64,000 nt of DNA from Clostridia bacterium (lineage in GTDB: Bacteria; Bacillota; Clostridia; Christensenellales; Aristaeellaceae). The notes under the pieces were generated by a model. That model saw only the letters and a program-made list of their open reading frames with translations, made no database searches and was not told the DNA's origin. The DNA is taken from NCBI GenBank assembly GCA_017937505.1, contig JAGBDL010000135.1, positions 1 to 64,000 of the forward strand, in the 5' to 3' direction. Positions 32,972-42,059 of this stretch are shown in pieces. Made by a program: the position numbers and the translations under genes. Position 1 is the first letter of the stretch. Each line of letters begins with the position of its first letter.

Positions 32972-34126
32972 ATGAAAAAGAAACACCCCTTTCTCTATGT
33001 GGTTCTTCGCAGGGTCATCGTCCTGATTCTGCTGCTGATGATGATCCTGACCGCATATCATCAGTCCTCCGGACAGCTGGTTTCTCCGGAGGGCGTATTT
33101 GCCGGCATCATCACGCCCATTCAGAGCGCCGTCTCCAAGGCCGGACAGGTGTTTTCGGAATACCTGTACCGCGTGAAGCTGCGCAGCAACATCGAATATG
33201 AGTACAATCAGCTGAAGGCGCAGAACGACGAGCTCATCCTCAGGAGCCTTCTGTACGAGGAGCTGGAGGAGGAAAACGCTCAGCTGCGCGCGCTGCTTGG
33301 CGAATACGAGGAGCGCGCCGCCATGAACCCCGTTCTGGCCCGCGTGATTGCCAGCGAGTCGGGCAACTATTTCTCCACGTTCACCATCAACAAAGGAAGA
33401 AAGGACGGCATCGACGACCAGATGGCGGTCATCACCTCTGAGGGCCTTGTCGGCTATGTCTATGAGGTGTTTGATACGACCGCCAAGGTCATCACGATCA
33501 TCGACGACCAGGCCAGCCTGGCGGCGCTGATTGAGAGCAGCCGCGACCAGGGCGCCATCAAGGGCACGCTCGGCAGCACGGGCGAGCCGCTTTGCCGGAT
33601 GTACTATCTGTCTGCGGACAGCGTGCCGCGGCCGGGCGACCGCGTGATCACCTCCGGCGTCGGCGTCTCCTTCCCGAAGGGTCTGCTGATCGGCTATGTC
33701 CGCGAGAGCACGCGCGCCATCGAGGACAACAAGCATTACATCGTCGTTGAACCTGCGGCGGACTTTGAGCACATCGAAAACGTGCTCGTGCTGCGTTATT
33801 ACGCGGACGTGGAGGAGATGCCGGAGAACTACGACAATACTGAAATCATCATTGCGCCGGTAGCCACGGCCAGGCCGCAGGCGGTGGTCGAAGAGGAGAG
33901 GCTCCTCGCGTCCACGCCGGTTCCGCTGCCGGATGCGCCGGGCAGAGCCACGCCTACGCCTGCGCCTGAGACGGTCGACTTTGTGATCGATGAAGAGGCG
34001 ATGGGCAATCTGGCGGATCAGTTTGTCGAGGCGACGCCCTCTCCCACGCCCGCGCCGGAACAGACGGACGAGCAGGACGAGGACATGGAGATGCGGGAGG
34101 ACGATGATTTCCCGGACAACCTGTGA
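32972..34126 (+). CDS. mreC: rod shape-determining protein MreC
   Basis: A 384-residue membrane-anchored protein: short basic N-terminus, one transmembrane segment (about 11-29), a coiled coil (about 70-115, YNQLKAQNDELILRSLL), and the MreC beta-domain (about 120-275, GRKDGIDDQMAVIT, GLVGYVYEV). It bridges MreB and PBP2 outside the membrane. After residue 290 it has a Pro/Thr-rich then acidic tail (TPTPAPE, TDEQDEDMEMREDDDF), longer than in B. subtilis MreC. The gene starts 22 bases after mreB. Confidence 0.93.
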   Translation: MKKKHPFLYVVLRRVIVLILLLMMILTAYHQSSGQLVSPEGVFAGIITPIQSAVSKAGQVFSEYLYRVKLRSNIEYEYNQLKAQNDELILRSLLYEELEEENAQLRALLGEYEERAAMNPVLARVIASESGNYFSTFTINKGRKDGIDDQMAVITSEGLVGYVYEVFDTTAKVITIIDDQASLAALIESSRDQGAIKGTLGSTGEPLCRMYYLSADSVPRPGDRVITSGVGVSFPKGLLIGYVRESTRAIEDNKHYIVVEPAADFEHIENVLVLRYYADVEEMPENYDNTEIIIAPVATARPQAVVEEERLLASTPVPLPDAPGRATPTPAPETVDFVIDEEAMGNLADQFVEATPSPTPAPEQTDEQDEDMEMREDDDFPDNL

Positions 34127-34147
34127 TCAAAAGCGAGGTGGTTGGCG

Positions 34148-34702
34148 TTGTCAAAGGTCCTCAAGCTCTGCTTTGCGGCCATCCTGGCCTGCGTGTGCCA
34201 GACGAACCTTTCTCATATAATCCGGATCGCCGGCGTTGCGCCGGACATGCTGATTGTCTTCCTGGTGCTGCTCACGTCCTATACGGGCGCGTACGGCGGC
34301 TTCTGCACGGGCGCGCTGACGGCCATGCTCTATGACGCGAGCGTCGGCTACGTCCTGGCAATCAATCTGGTGGCCTATACGTTTATCGGGTGGGCTGCGC
34401 CGATGCTGCGCGGCTTCCTGGATACGAAGCTGAGAAAGCTGAAACACAAAAGCATTCTGGTCATGATGCTCATCTGCTTCTTCCTGACGCTGATGCGCGA
34501 GGTGCTCTATATCGGATATCTGTTTCTGATCGGCTCCGAACAGAGCCTGATGACGCTGGTGCGCGCGCTGCTGTGCTGCGGCTACAGCGCGCTGCTGATC
34601 CTGCCGGGCTCCTTTGCGGTCGCCTGGATCATGCGCTGGCAGCTGCGCCTGCGCCCGAAGAGCACGGATTTGAATGAAGAATCTGACGGTACAGGAATCT
34701 GA
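34148..34702 (+). CDS. mreD: rod shape-determining protein MreD
   Basis: A 184-residue integral membrane protein with five to six hydrophobic segments and MreD-like placement and pattern (PDMLIVFLVLLTSYTGAYGGFCTGALTAMLYD). MreD helps connect MreC and the PBP2/RodA synthase. Sequence conservation is low in this family, so context carries much of the call. The start is TTG 34148, six bases after GAGGTGG; TTG 34142 directly abuts that site. The gene lies 21 bases after mreC and 31 bases before PBP2. Confidence 0.88.
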   Translation: MSKVLKLCFAAILACVCQTNLSHIIRIAGVAPDMLIVFLVLLTSYTGAYGGFCTGALTAMLYDASVGYVLAINLVAYTFIGWAAPMLRGFLDTKLRKLKHKSILVMMLICFFLTLMREVLYIGYLFLIGSEQSLMTLVRALLCCGYSALLILPGSFAVAWIMRWQLRLRPKSTDLNEESDGTGI

Positions 34703-34733
34703 GGGCTAAAGAGTATCGGGGGTTTCGTATTTC

Positions 34734-37274
34734 GTGAAAACATATCTGAATCGCTATCGGTTTGTCGCGCTGGTGATTGCGGCGCTCTTTGGCGCGCTGG
34801 TGACGCAGCTGTTCAATCTTCAGGTGGTTGATTATGAGGATAATCTGGCAAAGGCTGAGAGCAAGAAGACCAAGGTCATCACGAGCCAGGGCTCGCGCGG
34901 CACGATCATGGACGTCAATTCCATGACGCTGGCCTACGATAAGCAGATTTACAACGTTCAGTTTTACCGCGATCCGAACTTTGTCTCCACGGCGACGGAT
35001 GAAACGGGCAAACGTCTGTCGTCCAATCAGGTGTATACCAACTCGATCATCGACGTGATTGAGATCGTGGAGCGCAACGGCGGCAAGATGAACACCTCTT
35101 TTTCGCTCAAGCAGGACGAAATGACGGGCATGTGGGTCTTTGTCTGGAACAACAACGACTACACAGCGTCCCAGCAGGCCGCCAGAGAGAGCATGTGGCG
35201 CAGCAATTTCTATGTGCAGAATGTCGATCAGCAGGAGCTCTTTAATTCGCTGTGCAAGAAATACAGGGTGCCGGACAGCCTGACGACGGAGCAGAAGATT
35301 CAGGTGCTCGGCGTCTGGGAGACGATGCAGAATAACGCGTTCCTCTCTCAGCCGATCACCATCGCCTCCAACGTCAGTTGGGAAACGGTCATCGAAATCG
35401 AGGCGAAGGCACTGACGCTGGAGGGCATCACCATCTCCGTGAGCAGCCAGCGCGTGTATCCCAACGGCACGATGGCCTGTCACGTCATCGGCTACATCGG
35501 CAAGATTCAGAACTATGATACCTATTACGCGAGCTACAAGGACAAGGGCTATGCGCTGTCCGACCTGATCGGCCTGGACGGCGTGGAAAAGACCATGGAG
35601 GACTGGCTCACGGCCTGCACGACGCAGCGCGTGGGCAAGCGCGTGGTGGAAATCGACCGCTATGGCGCGGTCAGCCGGACGCTCTCCACGACGGAGGCGA
35701 CCGACGGCAACAACATCAAGCTGACGATCGACTCCAACCTGCAGCGCGTGGCGGAGGAAGCGCTGGAGAACAACATCAACTATATCCGCGATGCGCAGGA
35801 GGTGCTGCTCAACAGCTCCTCCTGGCTGGATCAGAACAAAAACGAGCTTCAGGGCACAACGCGCGACTTTGACTCCAATCCGATCGCGCTTGCGGAAAAG
35901 GGCGCGGTTGTCGTAGTCGATATGGAAGGACGCGTGCTGGCGCTGGCCAGCTATCCGCCGTATGATCCCAATGCGTTCATTGTGGGCGGCGAGGCGGCTG
36001 CGAATATCCTGCTGGACTCCCGCAACCCGCTGGTCAACTACGCCATCGGCTCCCGCGATACGCCGGGCTCCATTTTCAAGCTGGTGACGGCGACAGCCGG
36101 TCTTTTGAACGGCCAGCTGACGATGACGGAGATGATCAGCGACGAAGGCAAGTTTACCCTCTACGACAAGAGCAATCCGCCGCAGTGCTGGGTCAACCAG
36201 AAGCGCCTGTATCTGCACGCTGACCAGACCGTCAGGGAGGCTATTACACATTCGTGCAACTATTTCTTCTACACGGTCGGCTCCAGACTCTATGAACATA
36301 CGGACGACCAGCTCTACAAGACGGCCGCGCTCTACGGCCTGACGACCAAGACGGGCATCGACCTGCCGGGCGAGCTGCAGGGCTATGTGGCCAGCCAGAC
36401 AACACTCTACGACAAGAACAAGGCGATCAGCGCGTCGGAGCAGGCCACCTGGCGTCCGACGATCGTGTTCAACCAGATCAAGCAGCTCCTCATCGAGGTC
36501 GGCGAAGACTTTGACATGACCTTCGAGGAGGAGAAGCTCAACAAGTGCGTCAAGCGCCTGATGGACATGGCGGTTGACTACAACCAGAGCGATTGGCTCC
36601 CCGAGATCCGCACCATTCTGATGGAAGAGATCGACATGCCGCGCGAGTTGGTCTACCTGCAGCGCGTCGCCGGCGACACCTACATCAAGCTGAACGAAAT
36701 CAAATGGGGCGGTTCGGAGGCGATCATGGCCGCGGTCGGTCAGTCGATCACCTCCGTCACACCGGTTGCGCTGGCGCGCTACGTGGCGGCTGTCGCCAAC
36801 GGCGGCTATGTCTACGATCTGCGCCTGATCGATTCGATCATCTCTCCGGACGGCGAGGTGCTCAGCCAAAGCACGCCGATCCTCGCATCCCAACTCGAGG
36901 GAGACAATGTGGACGAATATCTCGCCTATATCCGCGAGGGCATGGCCGGCGTTGCGGAAGGCGACGGTACGGCTGCGAAATTCTTCAACTCCAGCGAATA
37001 TGCGGACGTGAAGAAGTACATCGCCGCGAAAACGGGTACGGCCGAAAAGACAACGATCGACCTGGAGAACAACGCGTGGATGGTGGCCTTTGCGCCATAT
37101 GATCCCGAAGATCCCGACATCGAGCCGGAGATCGCCATCTGCGTGTATATCCCGCATGGATACAGCGGATCCATGTGCTCGCTGACCGTGCGCGATATCG
37201 TCAATTACCACCTGGATCACAGGCTGCTGGACAAGGAGGACTTCATGGCGCCCTCCAACTCGCTGGCGTACTGA
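34734..37274 (+). CDS. mrdA: penicillin-binding protein 2 (elongation-specific transpeptidase)
   Basis: An 846-residue class B PBP. One N-terminal transmembrane segment (about 9-27) precedes the pedestal and dimerisation domain (RGTIMDVNSMTLA). The transpeptidase has Ser446-IF-Lys449 (TPGSIFK), Ser507-C-Asn509 and Lys766-Thr-Gly. It cross-links peptidoglycan with RodA during elongation. It is about 150 residues longer than common PBP2; one extra stretch of about 75 residues (about 560-640, rich in Glu/Asp/Lys and predicted helical) lies between the SxN and KTG motifs. GTG 34734 follows a CGGGGG site. The next gene overlaps the stop region. Confidence 0.93.
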   Translation: MKTYLNRYRFVALVIAALFGALVTQLFNLQVVDYEDNLAKAESKKTKVITSQGSRGTIMDVNSMTLAYDKQIYNVQFYRDPNFVSTATDETGKRLSSNQVYTNSIIDVIEIVERNGGKMNTSFSLKQDEMTGMWVFVWNNNDYTASQQAARESMWRSNFYVQNVDQQELFNSLCKKYRVPDSLTTEQKIQVLGVWETMQNNAFLSQPITIASNVSWETVIEIEAKALTLEGITISVSSQRVYPNGTMACHVIGYIGKIQNYDTYYASYKDKGYALSDLIGLDGVEKTMEDWLTACTTQRVGKRVVEIDRYGAVSRTLSTTEATDGNNIKLTIDSNLQRVAEEALENNINYIRDAQEVLLNSSSWLDQNKNELQGTTRDFDSNPIALAEKGAVVVVDMEGRVLALASYPPYDPNAFIVGGEAAANILLDSRNPLVNYAIGSRDTPGSIFKLVTATAGLLNGQLTMTEMISDEGKFTLYDKSNPPQCWVNQKRLYLHADQTVREAITHSCNYFFYTVGSRLYEHTDDQLYKTAALYGLTTKTGIDLPGELQGYVASQTTLYDKNKAISASEQATWRPTIVFNQIKQLLIEVGEDFDMTFEEEKLNKCVKRLMDMAVDYNQSDWLPEIRTILMEEIDMPRELVYLQRVAGDTYIKLNEIKWGGSEAIMAAVGQSITSVTPVALARYVAAVANGGYVYDLRLIDSIISPDGEVLSQSTPILASQLEGDNVDEYLAYIREGMAGVAEGDGTAAKFFNSSEYADVKKYIAAKTGTAEKTTIDLENNAWMVAFAPYDPEDPDIEPEIAICVYIPHGYSGSMCSLTVRDIVNYHLDHRLLDKEDFMAPSNSLAY

Positions 37275-37297
37275 TGGAGAATACGGAGAGGATGACG

Positions 37298-38008
37298 ATG
37301 GGAAAGATTTGGGCTGTGTGCTCCGGCAGCGGCGGCGTGGGCAAATCGATGATTGCGTTGGCGCTTGCCGCGGGCGCGGCCAAGGCGGGCAGGCGGGTCA
37401 TTCTGCTGGACACCTCCGGCTTATCGCGCTGCTGCGACCTCATCCTGCGTCTTGAAAGCGTCGTCACGCTGGACATGCTCGATGTGATCCGCAATCAGGT
37501 GAGCATGGAATCCGCTCTGTATCCGGTGGCACAGTATCCGGGCCTGCGTCTGGCCTGCGCGTCGCTGTATGACGACGTATCGGTTTCGGAGCTGTCAGGC
37601 ATGACGCTGGCGCTCCACTCGCTTTGCGACATTCTGGTCGTCGACCTGCCGACGGGGCAGGCGAGCCTGGGCCGCGGCGTGATGCGCGCGGGGGACGAGC
37701 GGCTGCTGGTCACCCGGCCGGACGATGCGTCGATCCGCGCGACGGAGCGCCTGATGATGCGCTGCGCCGGTGAGCCCGCCGCCGACAGTCTGGTGATCAA
37801 CCGGATCAGCACGGAGCGCGTCAGGAAGAAGACGCAGTACGCGCAGAACATCGTTGAGAGTCTGCTGGACCGCGCGGCACTTGCCTGCATTCCGGAGGAC
37901 GCGAGCATTCCGGCGAGCGAGCAGCGCGGCAGGGCCGCCATCGAGTGCGACGGGCCGGCATGGACGGCGCTGAGTGGGCTGGTGAAGACGCTGCTGGGCG
38001 GCGCATAA
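37298..38008 (+). CDS. MinD/ParA-like ATPase with altered Walker A
   Basis: A 236-residue P-loop protein resembling MinD, in the place of minD in the Bacillus mre operon. The Walker A reads GSGGVGKS (residues 10-17): the ATP-binding Lys16 is present, but the signature lysine of the deviant Walker A (KGGxGKS) is Ser11. LDTSG replaces the usual D-x-D of switch I; DILVVDLPTG is Walker B. The C-terminus (LSGLVKTLLGG) may form a short amphipathic helix. No minC or minE is seen nearby. GGAGAGG lies 6 bases before ATG 37298; ATG 37274, overlapping the PBP2 stop, is an alternative. It may position division or work with the elongation machinery. Confidence 0.75.
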   Translation: MGKIWAVCSGSGGVGKSMIALALAAGAAKAGRRVILLDTSGLSRCCDLILRLESVVTLDMLDVIRNQVSMESALYPVAQYPGLRLACASLYDDVSVSELSGMTLALHSLCDILVVDLPTGQASLGRGVMRAGDERLLVTRPDDASIRATERLMMRCAGEPAADSLVINRISTERVRKKTQYAQNIVESLLDRAALACIPEDASIPASEQRGRAAIECDGPAWTALSGLVKTLLGGA

Positions 38009-38026
38009 ACAAGACGAGGAGATATC

Positions 38027-39199
38027 ATGCGCAATTCGGACAATCATCGGCTTTCCAAGCCACACTTTGACTGGCCGCTGCTGGTCGCCAGCTATCTGCT
38101 GGCGCTCTACGGCGTGCTGGCCATCACCATCGCCAACTACAACCCCAATCTCGGCGCGGACCGCTCGCTGCAGGAGCTGGTCATGGACGCCAACAACGGC
38201 CGCCTTCAGCTGATGTGGGTGGTCGTCAGCATGGTGGTCGTGGCGATGATGATGACCATCAAATACGACATCATCGGCCGCCTGTGGCCGGTCATCTATT
38301 TTGTTGACGTGCTCCTGCTCGGCCTGGTGCTGACGACCTCCAAGATTAACGGCGTCGCGGGCTGGTTTCAGTTTCTGGACCGCACGTTCCAGCCGTCGGA
38401 GTTGGCCAAGCTGGCACTGATCATCACGCTGTCCAAGGCGCTGACGCGCTATCCGGACCGGCCGATTCCCAACTTCCGTTACTTTCTCTATATCTGCATG
38501 CACTTCGGCATCCCGGCGCTGCTGATCGCCGCGCAGCCGGATATCGGCACGCTGATGGTCTTCTGCGTCATCTTCGTTGCGCTGCTGTTCCTGTCCGGCT
38601 TTGAGCTGCGCTGGATGTTCCTTCTGGGCGGCCTGGCGATCGCGGCGGTCACGCCGGTTATTTTCTATCTGGCCTCGACCAACAACTTCCGCTGGCTGCG
38701 CCTGGTGGCGTTCATCAATCCGGAATCCGACCCGACGGGCAGCAGCTATCAGATCATCAATTCCAAGGTGACCGTCGGCTCCGGCGGCCTGTACGGCAAG
38801 GGCGCCTGGGCGGAGGGCACGCTCACGCACCTGAACTATGTGCCGGAAAACCACACGGACTTCATCTTCTCCGTCGTGGGCGAGACGCTCGGCTTTGTGG
38901 GTTCGCTCATTCTGCTGGGGCTGTACGCCTTCGTGATCTACCGCATGCTGCTGCTGGCGTATCACACGAAGGACCGCTTCGGCCAGCTGATCATCATCGG
39001 CGTGATGGCCATGCTGCTCTTCCATGTGTTTGAAAACATCGGCATGTGCATCGGCGTCATGCCGATCACCGGCATTCCGCTGCCCTTCATCAGCTACGGA
39101 GGAACCAACCTGGTGGTGAACATGGCGGGCATCGGCCTGGTGCTGAACGTGACGGCGTACAAGAGCTCGATCAATCTGCATGAGGACCAGCGGTCGTGA
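38027..39199 (+). CDS. rodA: RodA/FtsW family peptidoglycan glycosyltransferase
   Basis: A 390-residue SEDS protein with about ten transmembrane segments. Conserved pieces are AGWFQFLDRTFQPSELAKL (about 112-130), containing the FQPSE motif, and GIPLPFISYGGTNLVVNMA near the C-terminus. SEDS proteins polymerise lipid II into glycan strands together with a class B PBP, here the PBP2 two genes upstream. Context within mreBCD-PBP2 favours RodA over FtsW. ATG 38027 follows GAGGAG. Confidence 0.94.
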   Translation: MRNSDNHRLSKPHFDWPLLVASYLLALYGVLAITIANYNPNLGADRSLQELVMDANNGRLQLMWVVVSMVVVAMMMTIKYDIIGRLWPVIYFVDVLLLGLVLTTSKINGVAGWFQFLDRTFQPSELAKLALIITLSKALTRYPDRPIPNFRYFLYICMHFGIPALLIAAQPDIGTLMVFCVIFVALLFLSGFELRWMFLLGGLAIAAVTPVIFYLASTNNFRWLRLVAFINPESDPTGSSYQIINSKVTVGSGGLYGKGAWAEGTLTHLNYVPENHTDFIFSVVGETLGFVGSLILLGLYAFVIYRMLLLAYHTKDRFGQLIIIGVMAMLLFHVFENIGMCIGVMPITGIPLPFISYGGTNLVVNMAGIGLVLNVTAYKSSINLHEDQRS

Positions 39200-39264
39200 C
39201 GGCGGTTCTTCCTGAATTCCTTCCCGCATAGGCTTGGGCAGACAAGCGAAGGGGAGGAAGCCTT

Positions 39265-39900
39265 ATGAACCAGCCGACAAACAGAGTCGTTGTTGCGCAG
39301 ATGAAATCCCGCGAGCGCGGGACATGGACACCGGTAAACAAGACAAAGAGAACAAAGAAACGGCTGCTGAGAAACACGTCTGTCTTTGCGGCCGTTTCCT
39401 TATGCCTGGGCGCGGGCGCGCTGTTTGCGCTGCGCCATCCGGGCGGCGTGCAGTCCGTCATGAGCCATGTGACGGCGGGATTCGAATACGACGACACGCT
39501 CGGCAGGCTTCAGTTTGTCAGCAACCTTCTGCCCGAGAGCGCCATGGTATTCTTGTCTGGCGGTGAAGAGACGCAGAGGCTCTCCGTGCCGACCAGCGCA
39601 AAGGTGTCGCATGCCTGGACGCAGGAGGAGCCCTGGCTCGAATACGCGTGCATCGGCGATGTGCGCGCCTGTCAGGACGGAGAGGTCATGACGATCGTGA
39701 AGAATCGGCAGGATGAGTACACGGTGCGCGTGCTGCACAAGGACGGCTACGAGTCTATTTACAGCGGGCTGAATGCCGTCCATCTCAAGGAGCAGGATAC
39801 GGTTTCTTCTGGTCAGCAGATCGGCACGGCGGCGGGCTTTACCGCGTTTGAGCTGAGAAAGGACGGCCTGTCCGTGCTGCCCGTCTTCGCGGGCATCTGA
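39265..39900 (+). CDS. spoIVFA: SpoIVFA-like protein with degenerate M23 domain
   Basis: A 211-residue protein with a basic N-terminus, one transmembrane segment (about 40-57) and a C-terminal LytM/M23-like beta domain (about 125-210: GEVMTIVKNRQDEYTVRVLH, YESIYSGLN, GQQIGTAAGFTAFELRKDG). The zinc-binding histidines of active M23 peptidases are missing; the usual HxH position reads TAFELR. This is the state of SpoIVFA, which holds and inhibits the SpoIVFB protease until late sporulation. The next gene encodes the M50 protease one base later, and the order mreBCD-minD-spoIVFAB matches Bacillus. AAGGGGAGGAAG precedes the ATG. Confidence 0.85.
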   Translation: MNQPTNRVVVAQMKSRERGTWTPVNKTKRTKKRLLRNTSVFAAVSLCLGAGALFALRHPGGVQSVMSHVTAGFEYDDTLGRLQFVSNLLPESAMVFLSGGEETQRLSVPTSAKVSHAWTQEEPWLEYACIGDVRACQDGEVMTIVKNRQDEYTVRVLHKDGYESIYSGLNAVHLKEQDTVSSGQQIGTAAGFTAFELRKDGLSVLPVFAGI

Positions 39901-39901
39901 C

Positions 39902-40783
39902 ATGCGCATCCGCATCCATCCTGCCTTCGCGCTGTACCTGTTGAGCATGGCTGTGTTTTCGTCCTGGCGGATGACCCTGTGCGCCATGGGCGCGCTGCTG
40001 GTGCACGAGACCGGGCACTATGCGGCCGCCCGGTTGCTTGGCGAGCGGATTGCCAAGGTCGAACTGACGCCGTTTGGCGGCGTGATGACCTGCGCGCCGG
40101 GGAGAAGCCCCAGCAAGGGAATTAGGGGCGTGTGCGTGGCGGCGGCAGGCCCGCTTGGCAACGAACTGGCGCTGCTGGCCGCGTCGGCACCGGCCGTGCA
40201 GCGCATGCTCGGATACGATGGTACGCAGGCGTTCATCATGGCGAATCTGGCCATGATCTGCCTCAACCTGCTGCCGGTGCTGCCGCTGGACGGCGGCAAC
40301 ATCGTCTTCTGCATCGGGTACTATCTCTTTCCCGCGGGGCGCCTTCTCTTGCTGCTGACCGCGTGCGGCATGCTGGCAGGGCTGGTGCTGGTGCTGCTCG
40401 CGCTGTATGGCTTCATTCTGCTGGGAACGCTGAACTGTTCGCTGCTGATGATCGGCGGGTATCTGATGCTCTGCGCCAGACGCAGCAGGGCGGAGGTGCT
40501 GGCGCAGAACCTGTATGCCGTCGTGCAGGAGAGGCAGGAGAGCACGGAGGACATCCGCACAATGCGTTTGTATCGCGTACCGCAGGATACTCGCATTCAT
40601 GCGCTGCTGGAACCAATGGAGCGCACGTCCTGCGCGGCGTTTGTCTTTGAAGATGCGTCGGGCGTCCATGTCGTCGGCGAAAAGGATGTCTGCCGGTTCC
40701 TGCTGGAGGCACCGTCGCTCACGCTGGCGCAGGCATGGGCCGCCAAGCGGAAACCGGGCGGGGAGACGCAGAAAAAATCCTGA
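39902..40783 (+). CDS. spoIVFB: SpoIVFB-like M50 site-2 protease
   Basis: A 293-residue membrane metalloprotease with the zinc motif HETGH (residues 35-39) in the first helices and NLLPVLPLDGG (about 121-131) supplying the third metal ligand. In B. subtilis SpoIVFB cleaves pro-sigma-K in the mother cell once released from SpoIVFA. The C-terminal 80 residues look like a CBS-type domain (RVPQDTRIHALLEPM, VVGEKDVCRFLLE), which in SpoIVFB binds ATP. It directly follows the SpoIVFA-like gene. Confidence 0.9.
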   Translation: MRIRIHPAFALYLLSMAVFSSWRMTLCAMGALLVHETGHYAAARLLGERIAKVELTPFGGVMTCAPGRSPSKGIRGVCVAAAGPLGNELALLAASAPAVQRMLGYDGTQAFIMANLAMICLNLLPVLPLDGGNIVFCIGYYLFPAGRLLLLLTACGMLAGLVLVLLALYGFILLGTLNCSLLMIGGYLMLCARRSRAEVLAQNLYAVVQERQESTEDIRTMRLYRVPQDTRIHALLEPMERTSCAAFVFEDASGVHVVGEKDVCRFLLEAPSLTLAQAWAAKRKPGGETQKKS

Positions 40784-40800
40784 ATCGGCGCGCTTTTTCC

Positions 40801-40829
40801 TTGAAACATCGCGTGCGGTGAGATACAAT
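40801..40829 (+). promoter_or_regulatory. sigma-A type promoter for the DEAD-box helicase
   Basis: TTGAAA (40801-40806), 17-base spacer, TACAAT (40824-40829), 37 bases before the GTG start. Confidence 0.8.
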
Positions 40830-40865
40830 AGGAAGGGCAATAAAAAAGACAGTGAGGATACAATT

Positions 40866-42059
40866 GTGAGCGATACACCGCAAATACAAAAGGAGCATCC
40901 GCTTGTCCGGATGGGCATCAGCGACGAGGTGGTCAGGGCCTTTGACTGGATGGGCTTTACAGAGCTGACCAGTATTCAGGAGAAGTGCATTCCGCTGATG
41001 ATGGATGGCCACGACATCATCGCGATTGCTCCGACCGGAACCGGCAAAACGCTGGGCTTCGGGATCCCGATGCTCGAATATGTCAATCTGGATGATCCCA
41101 GTGTGCAGGAAATCGTGCTGGCGCCGACCCGCGAGCTGGCCCAGCAGATCGCCGACGAGCTGACGAACCTGGCGCACTTTATCAAGGGCGCGAAGATCGC
41201 CGTGATTTACGGCGGCCAGCCGTTTGGCAAGCAGATGAGCGCGCTCTCACGCAAGCCGCAGATTCTGGTCGCGACGCCCGGCCGGCTCCTGGATCACATG
41301 CAGCGCGGCAACATCCGGCTCTCCACCGTGCACACGATGGTGCTCGACGAGGCGGACGAGATGCTCAAGATGGGCTTCATCCAGGACGTGGAGAAGGTCA
41401 TCGAGAGCGCCGATCCCAACCGCCAGCTGGTGATGTTCAGCGCGACGACCAATCAGGACGTGCTGACGGTCTCCTGGAAATACCAGCATGATCCCATCGA
41501 GATCGTCGTGCAGGCGGAGGCGGACAACAAGCCGGATATCACGCAGTACGTCATCGAATCCGATCAGAAGCAGAAGTACGAGCATCTGCTCTACCTGCTG
41601 GATTCCGACCAGTACAAGCGCATGATGATCTTCTGCAACACGAAGGACATGACGGCGCGCCTTTGCGAGCGCCTCAAAAAGGCCGGATACAGCGCGGAAT
41701 GCCTGCACGGCGACGTGCGTCAGTCCCAGCGCGACAAGGTGATGGCGGGCTTCAGAAAGGGCCAGTTTGAAATCCTGGTCGCGACCGACGTCGCTGCCCG
41801 CGGCATCGACGTGGACGACGTGGAGGCTGTCTTCAACTACGACCTGCCGGACAAGCAGGAGTACTACGTGCACCGCATCGGCCGCACGGGCCGCGCCAAG
41901 CGAGCCGGCGTGAGCTTCTCGTTTGTCAGCTTCAGGGACAGCATCCGCATGGACGAGATCCGCAAGTACACCCATGTGGAGCCGATCCAGCTGGTCTTTG
42001 ACGAATTCGGAACGCTGTGCTACAAGGAGAGCGGCGAACCGTTTTTGGAAAACCTTTGA
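40866..42059 (+). CDS. DEAD-box ATP-dependent RNA helicase
   Basis: A 397-residue minimal DEAD-box helicase: Q-motif area (FTELTSIQEKCIP), motif I APTGTGKT, Ia APTRELAQQ, II VLDEADEM, III FSATT (SAT), V DVAARGIDVDDV, and VI HRIGRTGRA. These enzymes unwind short RNA duplexes in ribosome assembly, decay or cold adaptation. There is no long basic C-terminal extension or RNA-binding domain, unlike DbpA or CshA. GTG 40866 with TGAGGA upstream is the start. Its last 40 bases overlap, antisense, the 3' end of a small minus-strand gene. Confidence 0.93.
   Translation: MSDTPQIQKEHPLVRMGISDEVVRAFDWMGFTELTSIQEKCIPLMMDGHDIIAIAPTGTGKTLGFGIPMLEYVNLDDPSVQEIVLAPTRELAQQIADELTNLAHFIKGAKIAVIYGGQPFGKQMSALSRKPQILVATPGRLLDHMQRGNIRLSTVHTMVLDEADEMLKMGFIQDVEKVIESADPNRQLVMFSATTNQDVLTVSWKYQHDPIEIVVQAEADNKPDITQYVIESDQKQKYEHLLYLLDSDQYKRMMIFCNTKDMTARLCERLKKAGYSAECLHGDVRQSQRDKVMAGFRKGQFEILVATDVAARGIDVDDVEAVFNYDLPDKQEYYVHRIGRTGRAKRAGVSFSFVSFRDSIRMDEIRKYTHVEPIQLVFDEFGTLCYKESGEPFLENL

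Noticed and set aside
34629-37220. Long minus-strand frame opposite PBP2
   Set aside because: Composition of a shadow frame; PBP2 motifs are unambiguous on the plus strand.
39265-39900. Active M23 peptidoglycan hydrolase
   Set aside because: Zinc-binding histidines of the M23 domain are absent; position before an M50 protease fits the SpoIVFA regulator.
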